Part shown: piece after piece, positions 26,206 through 35,100 of the stretch
Layout of the letters: each line of letters starts with the position of its first letter
Numbering within the stretch: the first letter of the stretch is position 1
Source: Virgibacillus subterraneus
Lineage (GTDB): Bacteria; Bacillota; Bacilli; Bacillales; Amphibacillaceae
DNA: 64,000 bases
Assembly (NCBI RefSeq): GCF_900110695.1
Contig: NZ_FOEH01000003.1
Coordinates: forward strand, 372,001-436,000
Direction of reading: 5' to 3'
The notes under the pieces: generated by a model
Told to the model about the DNA's origin: nothing
The model's input: the letters and a program-made list of their open reading frames with translations, nothing else
Databases searched by the model: none
Translations under genes and position numbers: made by a program

Positions 26206-27396
26206 ATGGACGACTTGACATGTATAATTATCGGAGGCGGTTATGCAGGGCTTAAAGCACTCAAACAAATACAGGAGACAACCCGGGACATGGCAAACGG
26301 ACGGCGGATTCGGTTTGTGCTGGTCGACAAGCAGCCCGGTCATCTGCGCAAATTGAGGTTATTTCGGCCAACTACGGTCGAGGAAGAAATTATGATTCCT
26401 TGGAATGATTTAGTTTTAGGAGAATTTGAATTTGTGCAAGGTACAGTTAGATCTGTGGATAGTGAAAAAAAGTGGGTTCAATATGTGGATGTGCAAGGAA
26501 ATGATGCCCAAATTCATTATGACCTTTTAGTCGTGGCGGTTGGTAGCACCGTTCGGCGACCAGATACCGACCAAGGTGGGATCGTCTTGACTGATCAACA
26601 ATCCGCGGCAGCCATCCGGGAGCGCTGGCATGTCAGTTTACGAAAGGCTGCTGAAGAGACGAATCCTGAAGAACAAAAGCGTCTAATGACAATCGCGGTT
26701 GCTGGAGCGGGTATCAGTGGCATCGAGACGTCTGCGGAGCTGGCACTCTCTATGCAGAAGGAAGCAGCTGCGCTAGGGCTGAATTCGTCCAATATCTCCG
26801 TATATTTACTGAATTCACATGAACGACTGCTCTCAGAAGTGTCGGAGAAATTTAGGCGGAAGTTGGATCAGGAGCTCAACAAATGTGGAGTGACCGTACT
26901 TCACAATCGTAAGGCGATGCGGGAGGAAACAGGAGAGGTGACGCTAAATAATGGAGATTCACTGAAAGTTGGCCTATTGATATGGATGATTGGTCTGATA
27001 CCGAATCCAGCCCTGAGCGGTATGGGCTTACCGCTTACACCTGATGGTCAGGTACTGGTAGATGAATGTTATCGTGTCCAAGGGGCGCCGGAGGTATACA
27101 GCATTGGCGACTGTGCGAGAATCGTCGATCCGAAAACCGATAAGGCGGAACAGAAGACGTGCTTTGAAGCTGGATTACAAGGGATTCGACTGGGGAAGAT
27201 TGTGAGTGCCGATTTGGAGGGTCAACTTGCACCGGTTCACAAAGCATCGAAATCCAATATGGATGTCTATAATATTGGTCTGGGTCAAAAAGGGGTGTTT
27301 TGGATACGTAAATGGGGAATTGATATGGTGATGACAGGAAAGACTCCAGGGAAGATCAAGAAGCTGGTAGAGGATAAAGCCAGTTACCTTCGATAG
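26206..27396 (+). CDS. FAD-dependent NAD(P)H oxidoreductase (NDH-2/AIF-like)
   Basis: 396 residues. N-terminal FAD site GGGYAGLKAL, second dinucleotide site AGAGISGIETSAELA near residue 165, and the FAD-phosphate motif YSIGDCARI near 300. The arrangement matches type II NADH dehydrogenase/ferroptosis-suppressor-like oxidoreductases. It likely transfers electrons from NAD(P)H to a quinone or other acceptor. It is richer in G+C than most neighbours. It forms a unit with the ECF41 sigma gene 57 bases downstream, matching the known association of ECF41 factors with oxidoreductases. Confidence 0.85.
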   Translation: MDDLTCIIIGGGYAGLKALKQIQETTRDMANGRRIRFVLVDKQPGHLRKLRLFRPTTVEEEIMIPWNDLVLGEFEFVQGTVRSVDSEKKWVQYVDVQGNDAQIHYDLLVVAVGSTVRRPDTDQGGIVLTDQQSAAAIRERWHVSLRKAAEETNPEEQKRLMTIAVAGAGISGIETSAELALSMQKEAAALGLNSSNISVYLLNSHERLLSEVSEKFRRKLDQELNKCGVTVLHNRKAMREETGEVTLNNGDSLKVGLLIWMIGLIPNPALSGMGLPLTPDGQVLVDECYRVQGAPEVYSIGDCARIVDPKTDKAEQKTCFEAGLQGIRLGKIVSADLEGQLAPVHKASKSNMDVYNIGLGQKGVFWIRKWGIDMVMTGKTPGKIKKLVEDKASYLR

Positions 27397-27453
27397 AAAC
27401 AAGAGACCAGGATGCAATAAATTTATAACATTCAAGAAAGGAGGGACAGTGAG

Positions 27454-28320
27454 ATGGAAGAACTATACGACCAATATAAAGCGCTGCTGTTTACGCTGGC
27501 ATATCAGTTGACAGGGTCTGTTGCAGACGCGGAGGATGCGGTACAGGACGTATTTTTTAAAGCGTACAAAGCACATGTCGAACGTTTAGAGGAGCCAAAA
27601 GCGTATTTGTGTAAAATGGTGACCAATCGCTGTCTCAATCTGCAGAAGTCAGCACGAAAGAGGAGGGAAGCATATGTCGGTCCGTGGCTCCCGGAACCAA
27701 TTCGGACGCAAGAATCGGATACACTTGAGATGATGATTGTCCGCCGCGATTTGCTGTCTTACGCCACGCTCGTAATGTTGGAGAGGTTGACACCTACAGA
27801 ACGGGTAGTTTTCGTCTTGCGTGAAGCGCTGGGATTCGATTATCCCGAAATAGCCGAACTGCTCGGCAAGAGAGAGGCGAATTGCCGCAAGCTGATGAGC
27901 CGGGCGAGAAACAAGATGGGAATATCAGAGGAAGAGACAGTTGCGACCGAAGCGATAGAATTGGAATGGGTTAACCGGTTCCTCACTTCCCTTGAACAAG
28001 GTGACGTGGATCATATACTGTCTCTGCTGACTGAAGACGTCATGCTCGTCACTGACGGAGGAGGAAAAGTAAAAGCATTCAGGCATCCAGTACAAAAGCG
28101 TGATCTCGTAGCTCGATTCCTGTCTGCTGCGCTTGAAGGGATGGCTCCCTTTTATCAGGAAAGTCTTCACTATGAAATTACTTCTTTGAATGGTGAGACC
28201 AGTATAGTACTCCGTTCTGGTGATGAAACAGTAGCCGCTATATGTGTACAACTCCGGCACGGAAAGTTTGCAAGTATTATCTATGTCGTACGGAACCCGG
28301 ATAAGCTTACTCGGGTTTAG
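27454..28320 (+). CDS. ECF41-family RNA polymerase sigma factor (SigJ-like)
   Basis: 288 residues. Sigma region 2 at ~5-75 (LTGSVADAEDAVQDVFFKAY), region 4 at ~115-165 (LTPTERVVFVL, YPEIAELLGKREANCRKL), then a SnoaL-like C-terminal domain of ~120 residues. The three diagnostic motifs of ECF41 are present: WLPEP before region 4, DGGGK in the SnoaL domain and NPDKL near the end. In this family the C-terminal domain replaces an anti-sigma factor and tunes activity. GAAAGGAGGGACAG supports the ATG. Probable target: the promoter at 26145. Confidence 0.93.
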   Translation: MEELYDQYKALLFTLAYQLTGSVADAEDAVQDVFFKAYKAHVERLEEPKAYLCKMVTNRCLNLQKSARKRREAYVGPWLPEPIRTQESDTLEMMIVRRDLLSYATLVMLERLTPTERVVFVLREALGFDYPEIAELLGKREANCRKLMSRARNKMGISEEETVATEAIELEWVNRFLTSLEQGDVDHILSLLTEDVMLVTDGGGKVKAFRHPVQKRDLVARFLSAALEGMAPFYQESLHYEITSLNGETSIVLRSGDETVAAICVQLRHGKFASIIYVVRNPDKLTRV

Positions 28321-28724
28321 GTAGCCGATTACAATCTCTAGAAACACTTGTTGGAAAGATACTAACTTCTACAAGAATTATATTTACTGTTGGCAGTCAA
28401 CAATAACTTTAATAGAGGGTGGCTAATAAATGCCAACTAAAAATGCATAGGTTACTCCAAGCTCATACTTGTATCCAAGAACAGGGCAGTTATTCTATTT
28501 ACTTTTAAATTATCTGAGGAGTTAAAATGAAATTTGTTGTCCTCTTTCCAGTTTTATTGGGCAATTCCAGTTGTAAGTATTAAAATTGTTTTCATTAATA
28601 CATATTATCGAAATGTGTTTACACAAAATTATTAAAAAGATAGCAACCATGAGAAATCAAAATAACTTTTAAATGATATAATTGAAAAACAAGTAATCAA
28701 AAATACATGAACAGGAGGGGGATT
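28321..28724. other. Intergenic stretch, nothing clear
   Basis: No gene recognised. An 18-codon frame from the ATG at 28527 has an AGGAG site but ends early and may be the stub of a lost gene. Confidence 0.35.
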
Positions 28725-29075
28725 ATGACCAAACATAAGATCTTTACAATGAGTGTCGCAAGTGTCTATCCCCATTATGTTACGAAGGCAGAGAAAAAAG
28801 GACGTACGAAAACAGAAGTCGATGAAATCATCCGTTGGTTGACAGGGTATAGCCAGGAAGAGTTAGAAGCGCAACTGGAAAAACAGGCAGACTTTGAGAC
28901 CTTCTTTGCGGAAGCTCCCCAACTGAATCCTTCACGGAATCTGATCAAAGGTGTAATCTGTGGTGTCCGAGTGGAAGACATCGAAGAACCAACTATGCAG
29001 GAAATTCGCTATTTGGATAAGCTGATTGATGAGTTAGCAAAGGGAAAAGCGATGGAGAAGATTTTGCGGAGATAA
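28725..29075 (+). CDS. DUF2200 family protein
   Basis: 116 residues, standard size. Starts [20 protein letters not shown] and continues [18 protein letters not shown], the family hallmark, then [21 protein letters not shown]. Such small cytosolic proteins occur widely with unknown function. ATG 28725 is chosen because AGGAGGGGG (28713-28721) lies directly upstream. Isolated gene. Confidence 0.85.
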   Translation: MTKHKIFTMSVASVYPHYVTKAEKKGRTKTEVDEIIRWLTGYSQEELEAQLEKQADFETFFAEAPQLNPSRNLIKGVICGVRVEDIEEPTMQEIRYLDKLIDELAKGKAMEKILRR

Positions 29076-29252
29076 TAATTATAAACGAAGAAACACTGAT
29101 TCTATGGGGCAGATTGTTGAGTAAACACCCATGACTGAGTAAACGACAAACTTAAGGTCTGAAAAATAAATTTTTCACAGTAAATAAATAAAGCCCAATT
29201 AATTGTGTAAGTTGGAACTAAGAGATTATCCGCTTGAAAGGAGGGAATTTGC

Positions 29253-30236
29253 TTGGCAAAATGGGACAATATGCTAGCTATCGTTTGGCTGTTAAGATCA
29301 AGAAACAGTATGACGGCGGAACAACTTTCTGAGAGATTGGAAATTAGTGTTCGGACGGTTTATCGCTATATTGACGCACTTTGTGCAAGCGGGGTGCCCA
29401 TTGTAGCAGACCCGGGACATGACGGGGGCTATCATTTGCCGAAAAGTTTTCGGGAAGCACCGCTGTTTTTTAATCTTAATGAATTGAAAAGTCTTTTTCA
29501 CGCCGCCTCATTTGCACGGGGAGCAGGGTATCCGTATGAAAAGGATTTAAGCCATGCCCTTGAAAAAATCCAACAGAATTTGAACTACAAACAGAAGGCC
29601 TATTTGGACCGCCACATGAGTGGTTTGGATGTCATGTTTTCACGACATGATGAATTGATGCACCGTTGGCTTAAGCAACTTGAACAAACCGTGGCAGAGG
29701 GGCAAACCATTGATATGTTCTATGATAAACGGAAGGGAGAAGGACCAGTTGAACGTCGGATTGATCCATATGGGTTGGTGTACCGACAAAATTATTGGTA
29801 TGTGGTCGCCTTCTGTCATTTGAGACAAGAGCTGCGTACGTTTCGTATAGATCGAATCAGCTACCTGTCATATTCTGGTTTATTTTTTGAGCGACCGTCC
29901 GATTTTTCGGCGAGCAAGTATTTACAAAATCAGTGGAGCTTTGAATGGGAAGCAAAAGAGCCAACTACTATGATCCATGTTCGGGGGATACCTGAGGTTA
30001 TGGATTATCTGTGCCAAAATATGCACCATTGCCTGACGGAACGAGGAGATGAAGAGGCACATTTCAAAATCAATGTTGAACGGATGGAAAATAAATTGCC
30101 TGCGTTCCTTCTTTCGTTTGGAACAGGTATTCAAGTATTGGAACCACAGGCGTTAAGGAATAAGATGGCAGAAAAGGCCCGACAACTTGCAAACTATTAT
30201 GAAACAAATGAGTACCTTGACGGAGGTGAGAGGTAA
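29253..30236 (+). CDS. HTH/WYL-domain transcriptional regulator (YafY-like)
   Basis: 327 residues. An N-terminal winged helix (MTAEQLSERLEISVRTVYRYI), a central region, and a WYL domain at ~155-230 (IDMFYDKRKGE, RRIDPYGLVYRQNYWYVVAFC, LRTFRIDRI). A WCX-like C-terminal segment follows. WYL domains bind ligands such as nucleic acids or nucleotides and modulate DNA binding. Start TTG 29253 follows AAGGAGGG. The DUF6157 gene lies 44 bases downstream and may be its co-transcribed partner. Confidence 0.88.
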   Translation: MAKWDNMLAIVWLLRSRNSMTAEQLSERLEISVRTVYRYIDALCASGVPIVADPGHDGGYHLPKSFREAPLFFNLNELKSLFHAASFARGAGYPYEKDLSHALEKIQQNLNYKQKAYLDRHMSGLDVMFSRHDELMHRWLKQLEQTVAEGQTIDMFYDKRKGEGPVERRIDPYGLVYRQNYWYVVAFCHLRQELRTFRIDRISYLSYSGLFFERPSDFSASKYLQNQWSFEWEAKEPTTMIHVRGIPEVMDYLCQNMHHCLTERGDEEAHFKINVERMENKLPAFLLSFGTGIQVLEPQALRNKMAEKARQLANYYETNEYLDGGER

Positions 30237-30280
30237 GTAGGATTCCGAGTCACTTTTTAAATTAAATGGAGGTGGATACC

Positions 30281-30679
30281 ATGAATTATTACAGTACATT
30301 TATATTAATTTCTGATGATAGCCCTGTTCAGGCAAGTAAAATACCTGTATCTAATCGAGAAAAGAGGACAATCTCTGAAATTGAATATGCGCTGCTTCAT
30401 GAGAACCCAGGCTACTATACGCAAGATGAGTTACAATTTGAGGTACATATGATACACAAAGGAATTCCAAAAGAAAACCGTCACGGGGAAAAGATACTTT
30501 TTTTAGAGAAAAGTCGTGCTTGTATGCGAGCTTCTTCTCTACCGAAACGTTTTGGCTGGGGAATTTACTTTGATACATACGGAAACGCTGAAATGATTCC
30601 AGTTGAAACGGAGAAATATCAAGAGCTTAAACAACAGGATCAAATTAAGAAGGTAAAGGCGATGAAGTCTAAAAAATAA
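30281..30679 (+). CDS. DUF6157 family protein
   Basis: 132 residues. MNYYSTFILISDDSP opening, then RTISEIEYALLHENPGYYT and KSRACMRASSLPKRFGWGI with a basic tail, matching a small family of unknown function. GGAGGTGG before ATG 30281 decides the start. No signal peptide or membrane segment. Likely in one transcript with the WYL regulator; terminator downstream. Confidence 0.75.
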   Translation: MNYYSTFILISDDSPVQASKIPVSNREKRTISEIEYALLHENPGYYTQDELQFEVHMIHKGIPKENRHGEKILFLEKSRACMRASSLPKRFGWGIYFDTYGNAEMIPVETEKYQELKQQDQIKKVKAMKSKK

Positions 30680-30791
30680 ATAAATTGCCATCGTTAGTTA
30701 TTGAATAGCCACTTCAAATGGAATGGCTTTTTGCGAACGGGATAGTAAAAGACAATACGGCAATTAGTAACTTTTTGTAAAATGATAACAT

Positions 30792-30822
30792 CCCCTGACA
30801 GCATTTGTCAGGGGTATTGTTT
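30792..30822 (+). terminator. Rho-independent terminator
   Basis: CCCCTGACA (30792-30800) pairs with TGTCAGGGG (30806-30814), then TATTGTTTT. Confidence 0.8.
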
Positions 30823-30873
30823 TATGATTGTCACATTCCCAGTGAAAAGTGAATAAACAAGGAGGATTTTCAA

Positions 30874-31389
30874 ATGAAACATCAAGCATTACAGCTGTAT
30901 GATTATCACGTTTGGGCAAACAACAAATTTTTCGGACATTTAAAAGAGCTACCTGAAGAAATATATTCACAGGAAATTGAAAGTGTTTTTCCTTCAATTG
31001 CAGAAACGCTCTCCCACATTTACATCACTGATACCGTTTGGCTCGGTGTTATACAAGAAGACAATTTTGATCAAGTTCAGGCTTCCGGCGTTAAAGCAGC
31101 TGAAGCAACGAAAGGTAAAAATCTTGAGGACCTGGAAGTCATGTTTACAGAACTTTCTGAACGCTACAAAGACTTTCTTAACAGCGAAAATGATCTCGAC
31201 AGACCTATGGAACTTGAACATCCACATTATGGTCGTTTGGAAACACAACTTTCCAATTTGGTCCAGCATGTTGTCAATCACGGGACGTATCATCGTGGTA
31301 ATCTGACAGCCATGATTCGCCAATTGGGGCATCCAAGCGTCCCAACCGATAATATCCTTTATCTGTATGAAAAAAATGCTAAGAACTAG
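30874..31389 (+). CDS. DinB family protein
   Basis: 171 residues. DYHVWANNKFFGHL opening, ETLSHIYITDTVWLG, and HVVNHGTYHRGNLTAMIRQLG near residues 130-150: the three His positions that bind the metal in DinB proteins. DinB proteins are predicted thiol- and metal-dependent enzymes, often induced by stress. AAGGAGG precedes the ATG. It is the third DinB-type gene in 6.5 kb, and only distantly similar to the other two. Confidence 0.88.
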   Translation: MKHQALQLYDYHVWANNKFFGHLKELPEEIYSQEIESVFPSIAETLSHIYITDTVWLGVIQEDNFDQVQASGVKAAEATKGKNLEDLEVMFTELSERYKDFLNSENDLDRPMELEHPHYGRLETQLSNLVQHVVNHGTYHRGNLTAMIRQLGHPSVPTDNILYLYEKNAKN

Positions 31390-31444
31390 TTAATCCGCTG
31401 GAAAAGGGGTTCTTTAGTGGAGTTAAGGTGTCTATCTTCATTAG

Positions 31445-31500
31445 TCTGACGCCTTTCTCTAATAAGGAACAGTGCTAGTATCGCATATTCATAAGGGATA
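31445..31500. repeat. Short dispersed repeat, also at 32258-32315
   Basis: Shared blocks CTGACGC, TAATAAGGAA and a GTATCG(C/T)ATAT tail occur in the same order at both places. A related GCAATAGGGCCATATTG tail occurs near 10360 and 22770. Confidence 0.45.
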
Positions 31501-31600
31501 CTAACAATATTTTTTTATTATGATGGTGCACTGAAAATAAAACATTCCGCATTGTCTCTAGAGAGATCTGTCCTTTTGAATAAATTATGGAGGTGCTGAC

Positions 31601-32227
31601 ATGATTACCGTTTATAATTACGTACTGGATACGTTATCCGACTGGGAACTTGGATATGTGACGGCTGAGCTTAATTCGGGTCAATACTTTAAAAAGCAAA
31701 GTGACTCTGTTTCTGTAAAAACTGTTTGCTCTACAGAAGAATGTATAATAACAAAAGGAGGTATGACAGTTAAACCTGATATAACCGTTGATGAAATCAT
31801 TATTGATTCATCAGCACTTTTATTGTTGCCGGGGGCAGATACTTGGGATGATTCTATACATATACCAATTATTGAAAAGGCAACAGAATTATTAGTATGT
31901 GGGGCAGCGGTCGCTGCAATTTGTGGGGCAACAACTGCACTTGCCGGGGTCGAATTGTTGGATAAATGGGTACACACTAGCAATAGCCTTGAGTATCTCA
32001 AGATGGTTTGTCCAAGCTATAAAGGAGAGCCATATTATAGGGATGTAAAAGCAATTAAGGATGGAAATTTGATTACTGCCAGTTCAGCAGGAGGGTTGCT
32101 TTTTGCTAAACTAATAATAGAAGATTTAGAGGTCTTTTCTAAGGATACCCTTGAGGCTTGGTATAACTACTTTGATAAAGGGGATGCAACATATTTCTAC
32201 GATTTAATGCAGACTTTGGAAGATTAG
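31601..32227 (+). CDS. DJ-1/PfpI family glutamine amidotransferase-like protein
   Basis: 208 residues. LLLLPGADTWDD and the nucleophile elbow AAICGATTALA (Cys near residue 108) mark the class I amidotransferase-like/DJ-1 fold; TASSAGGLLFA follows. Related Bacillus proteins are stress-linked proteases, chaperones or deglycases; specificity cannot be told. GGAGGTG supports the ATG. Monocistronic. Confidence 0.85.
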   Translation: MITVYNYVLDTLSDWELGYVTAELNSGQYFKKQSDSVSVKTVCSTEECIITKGGMTVKPDITVDEIIIDSSALLLLPGADTWDDSIHIPIIEKATELLVCGAAVAAICGATTALAGVELLDKWVHTSNSLEYLKMVCPSYKGEPYYRDVKAIKDGNLITASSAGGLLFAKLIIEDLEVFSKDTLEAWYNYFDKGDATYFYDLMQTLED

Positions 32228-32621
32228 AAATTTTTGATATTCTATATAAACTATTATTCTATCATCTGACGCTTTTCCTTAATAAGGAATAGCGCAATAT
32301 CGTATATAGGGCCAGATTGTTAAAGAATGGACATGCGCTTGTGGAACGATTAAAAGATCGGGTTTATTATAAAATTGATAAAAAAGCCATTTTGACTTAC
32401 GTGCCTAATTTTAATTTTTTATGGAAAGGCGGTTGAGTGTTGGAACCGACTTTTTTAAAGGAAAAGTAAGTTGATGTGTTTCAAAATTACTCTCTCATTA
32501 TCAAAAATCTGATCTTGACTGACCGTAGTTGTCAGTGAAGTTGTTATATAGTATGGCAAGGTCGTCAGATTAAGAGAAATAATGCCGATCAAATAATCTT
32601 ACTTTTTGGAAGGTGATGAAG
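32228..32621. other. Intergenic region with repeat and candidate operator
   Basis: The repeat at 32258-32315 is followed by ~36 codons of open sequence (starting near 32325, ALVERLKDRVYYKI) that may be a gene fragment of unknown origin. The candidate operator is at 32518-32536. Confidence 0.35.
32518..32536 (+). promoter_or_regulatory. Candidate operator before the VOC gene
   Basis: ACTGAC (32518-32523) and GTCAGT (32531-32536) form a perfect inverted repeat overlapping TTGACT/TTGTCA -35-like hexamers. Shape resembles a TetR operator, but no regulator gene is adjacent. Confidence 0.4.
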
Positions 32622-33020
32622 ATGAAACTACTGCAAATTAGACTTTTGGTCAAAGATTTTAGAAAAAGCGTTTCGTTTTACAAAAACCACCTCGAATTGC
32701 CAATTAGCCTGTATGAGGAAGAGATGGAGTATGCTCTTTTTGAAACGGGAGAGACCAAAATTGAACTTTTACCACGAAATGTGATGGCTGAAGGGGTTGG
32801 TGAAGAACATAAGCCTGTGGATGCAGAAACACAATCATCATTCTTGTTTCAATTTAAGGTGGAAGATGTGGATAAGTCTTACAGCAATTTTCGCGAAAAG
32901 AACATCATGTTTGTGAATCCACCTCATGATCGAACAGATTGGGGAGCCAGGGTTGCCCATTTTCGTGATCCAGATGGAAACTTGATTGAAATCTATAGGA
33001 TGCTTGGTAGGGATAAATAA
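32622..33020 (+). CDS. VOC (glyoxalase/dioxygenase) family protein
   Basis: 132 residues forming one VOC module pair: LLVKDFRKSVSFYKNHLELP, FETGETKIELL, and FRDPDGNLIEIY at the end, where the last Glu would bind metal. Families with this fold include glyoxalases and fosfomycin- or bleomycin-type resistance proteins; no specific substrate is indicated. GGAAGGTG favours ATG 32622. Confidence 0.85.
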   Translation: MKLLQIRLLVKDFRKSVSFYKNHLELPISLYEEEMEYALFETGETKIELLPRNVMAEGVGEEHKPVDAETQSSFLFQFKVEDVDKSYSNFREKNIMFVNPPHDRTDWGARVAHFRDPDGNLIEIYRMLGRDK

Positions 33021-33126
33021 TAAGTAAGTGTGTAGTTGCCTTCATAGGGCGTACCTTTATTTCAAAGCGCGCCCATTTTGAATGGTGCGAACGTAATTCT
33101 TGAAAGCCAAAGGAGAGGGATCGGTA

Positions 33127-33684
33127 ATGATTTATATCGCACTATTGCGTGGTATTAACGTGGGTGGAAAGAATAAAATAAAGATGGGCGAATTGAGGGA
33201 CGTTCTTGAAACAATGGGGCTTAACCGGGTTCAAACTTATATCCAAAGCGGTAATATCCTGTTTGAATCGAATGAGAAGGAAGAACCGTTACAGAAACAA
33301 ATCGAAAAGAAAATTGAAGAAGGATTTGGCTATTCTATCAACGTTATTTTAAGAACACCTACGGAACTGGAAAGGATTATCGGAAATTGTCCATTCTCAG
33401 AGAAAGCCATATCTGAGGCAGAAGCATCTGCAGTAGGAGAAAGTCTATATGTTGCTTTACTGTCCAAACCTCCGTCGCAGGAAGGGATTAAACGATTAAG
33501 CAATTATAAAAATGAAAAAGTGATATATCTAATTGAGGGTCGGGAAATTTACCTCTTATTCCATCATAGTATTAAAAATTCCAATCTGGCTAGAAGTCTT
33601 CAGAAATTAGGGGTACCTGTGACAATTCGGAACTGGAAAACGTTAAATAAGCTCGACGCAATGGTAAATGAAAGGAATACTTAA
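33127..33684 (+). CDS. DUF1697 family protein
   Basis: 185 residues. IALLRGINVGGKNKIKM at the start and TYIQSGNILFES, the DUF1697 signature, then IRNWKTLNKL at the end. Widespread cytosolic family of unknown function. AAAGGAGAGGG precedes ATG 33127, chosen over an in-frame upstream ATG. Confidence 0.88.
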   Translation: MIYIALLRGINVGGKNKIKMGELRDVLETMGLNRVQTYIQSGNILFESNEKEEPLQKQIEKKIEEGFGYSINVILRTPTELERIIGNCPFSEKAISEAEASAVGESLYVALLSKPPSQEGIKRLSNYKNEKVIYLIEGREIYLLFHHSIKNSNLARSLQKLGVPVTIRNWKTLNKLDAMVNERNT

Positions 33685-33754
33685 TCGTTTAAAAAATGCT
33701 ACTCTGGGTATAGCGTTAATAGGCGAGAATAAACACTTAATCCATAGGTTTATT

Positions 33755-33845
33755 TTAGCAGTTAAGAAAGTATAAATTCTTTCTTACTGCATAAGTGCAA
33801 CTACGGCACTCGCCATTAAGACTTGGCGAATGCCAAGTTTTCTAA
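33755..33845. repeat. Dispersed two-hairpin repeat, copy 1
   Basis: GCAGTTAAGAAAG pairs with CTTTCTTACTGC, followed by ATAAGTGCAACTA and a second hairpin (CTTGGCGAATGCCAAG). A second copy lies at 62110-62182 with the same block order, and degenerate parts occur near 49205 and 58628. Confidence 0.65.
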
Positions 33846-33891
33846 TAACAGGAACGAGATTTGAATAACAAGCAGAAAAGGGGAGCTTCAA

Positions 33892-34422
33892 ATGCTTTTT
33901 AGTGGGGAAAGAGTTCGCCTAAGAAAAATGTCCAGTGAAGATATCTCTACTTACCATAGGTGGAGAAACGATGTAGAGGTTATGCAATTTACAAACTCAT
34001 CTTTGGATGTTTTTAAGTATGCTGACACTGAAAACTTCGCTAAAAACATATTTGAATCCAATAATTCCAGAATCTACATAATTGAGGAAATTGAAACTAA
34101 TAAATCAATAGGCGTCACGTCGCTTATTAATATTGATTATGGAAATCGTAACGCTGAATGTAATATAAGCCTAGGGGATAAAAATTACTGGGGTAAAGGT
34201 CTTGGACAGGAAGCTTTTCGGCTTCTGTTGGATTTTGCATTTAACGAGTTGAATCTGCACAAAGTGTATTTACGAGTATTTTCCTTCAATAAAGGGGCAA
34301 TTAAATTATATCAAAAACTTGGATTTTATGAAGAAGGAGAATTAATAGAACAATTTTATCGAGATTTCTCTTGGCATAATGTTATTTTCATGGGTCTTTT
34401 GAAAAGAAATTATAAAAAGTGA
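33892..34422 (+). CDS. GNAT-family N-acetyltransferase (RimJ/RimL-like)
   Basis: 176 residues. ERVRLRKMSSEDISTYHRWRND opening typical of RimJ/RimL-like enzymes, acetyl-CoA loop YWGKGLGQEAF, and NKGAIKLYQKLGF. Could acetylate small molecules (spermidine-type, antibiotics) or protein N-termini; unknown. AGGGGAG supports the ATG. Confidence 0.88.
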   Translation: MLFSGERVRLRKMSSEDISTYHRWRNDVEVMQFTNSSLDVFKYADTENFAKNIFESNNSRIYIIEEIETNKSIGVTSLINIDYGNRNAECNISLGDKNYWGKGLGQEAFRLLLDFAFNELNLHKVYLRVFSFNKGAIKLYQKLGFYEEGELIEQFYRDFSWHNVIFMGLLKRNYKK

Positions 34423-34473
34423 GAGAGCTTAGCGCTAAGCCAAGCAAGTTTTCTAAAAAGGAGAGTGCGTTTC

Positions 34474-35100
34474 ATGAAGAAGTATTTAAAAGAGTTTTTC
34501 ACATTTCCTGATGTAACCATTATGCTTGTGTTGTTTATCCCGGTTGTCATTTATACATCAATGAATTTATTGTATTATGGAACTTGGATCGCAATTGTGG
34601 TTGGAATGATTGGATATGCAGTGAGTGAGTATATGATTCACCGGTATTTATTTCATATCAAAACACCTAAGAATCCTTTCTTATTAAAAATGATTAAGCG
34701 ATTACATTATGATCACCATGTTGACCCCAGTGATTTGCGTTTGCTGTTTCTGCCACTTTGGTTCAGTATCCCTAACTTTGTCATTAGCTCATCCGTTTTC
34801 TATCTGATTACGCAAAATTTGCAGCTTACAATAGCTTTTCTGGCGGGAGTTATGGGATATTTTCTTTATTATGAATGGAAGCATTATGTTGCTCATAAGC
34901 CAATTAAGCCACGTACACAATTAGGAAGAACCATTAAAAAAACACACCTTTGGCACCATTTCAAAAATGAGAATTATTGGTACGGTGTCACACATACAAC
35001 AGTTGATAAAACACTTGGCACATATAGGGATCACAAGTATGTCGAAAAAAGTGAAACAGCAAGAAATTTGGAAAAACGCAGCAGAAAGAACGTTAACTAA
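34474..35100 (+). CDS. Fatty acid hydroxylase / sterol desaturase superfamily protein
   Basis: 208 residues, integral membrane. Four His clusters of the di-iron site are present: HRYLFH, HYDHH, HYVAH and HLWHHF, interleaved with hydrophobic segments (LVLFIPVVIYTSM, WIAIVVGMIGYAV, VISSSVFYLI, AFLAGVMGYFLYY). It would hydroxylate a lipid or carotenoid-like substrate using O2. ATG 34474 sits properly behind AAAGGAGAG; the in-frame GTG at 34465 is too close. Confidence 0.85.
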   Translation: MKKYLKEFFTFPDVTIMLVLFIPVVIYTSMNLLYYGTWIAIVVGMIGYAVSEYMIHRYLFHIKTPKNPFLLKMIKRLHYDHHVDPSDLRLLFLPLWFSIPNFVISSSVFYLITQNLQLTIAFLAGVMGYFLYYEWKHYVAHKPIKPRTQLGRTIKKTHLWHHFKNENYWYGVTHTTVDKTLGTYRDHKYVEKSETARNLEKRSRKNVN

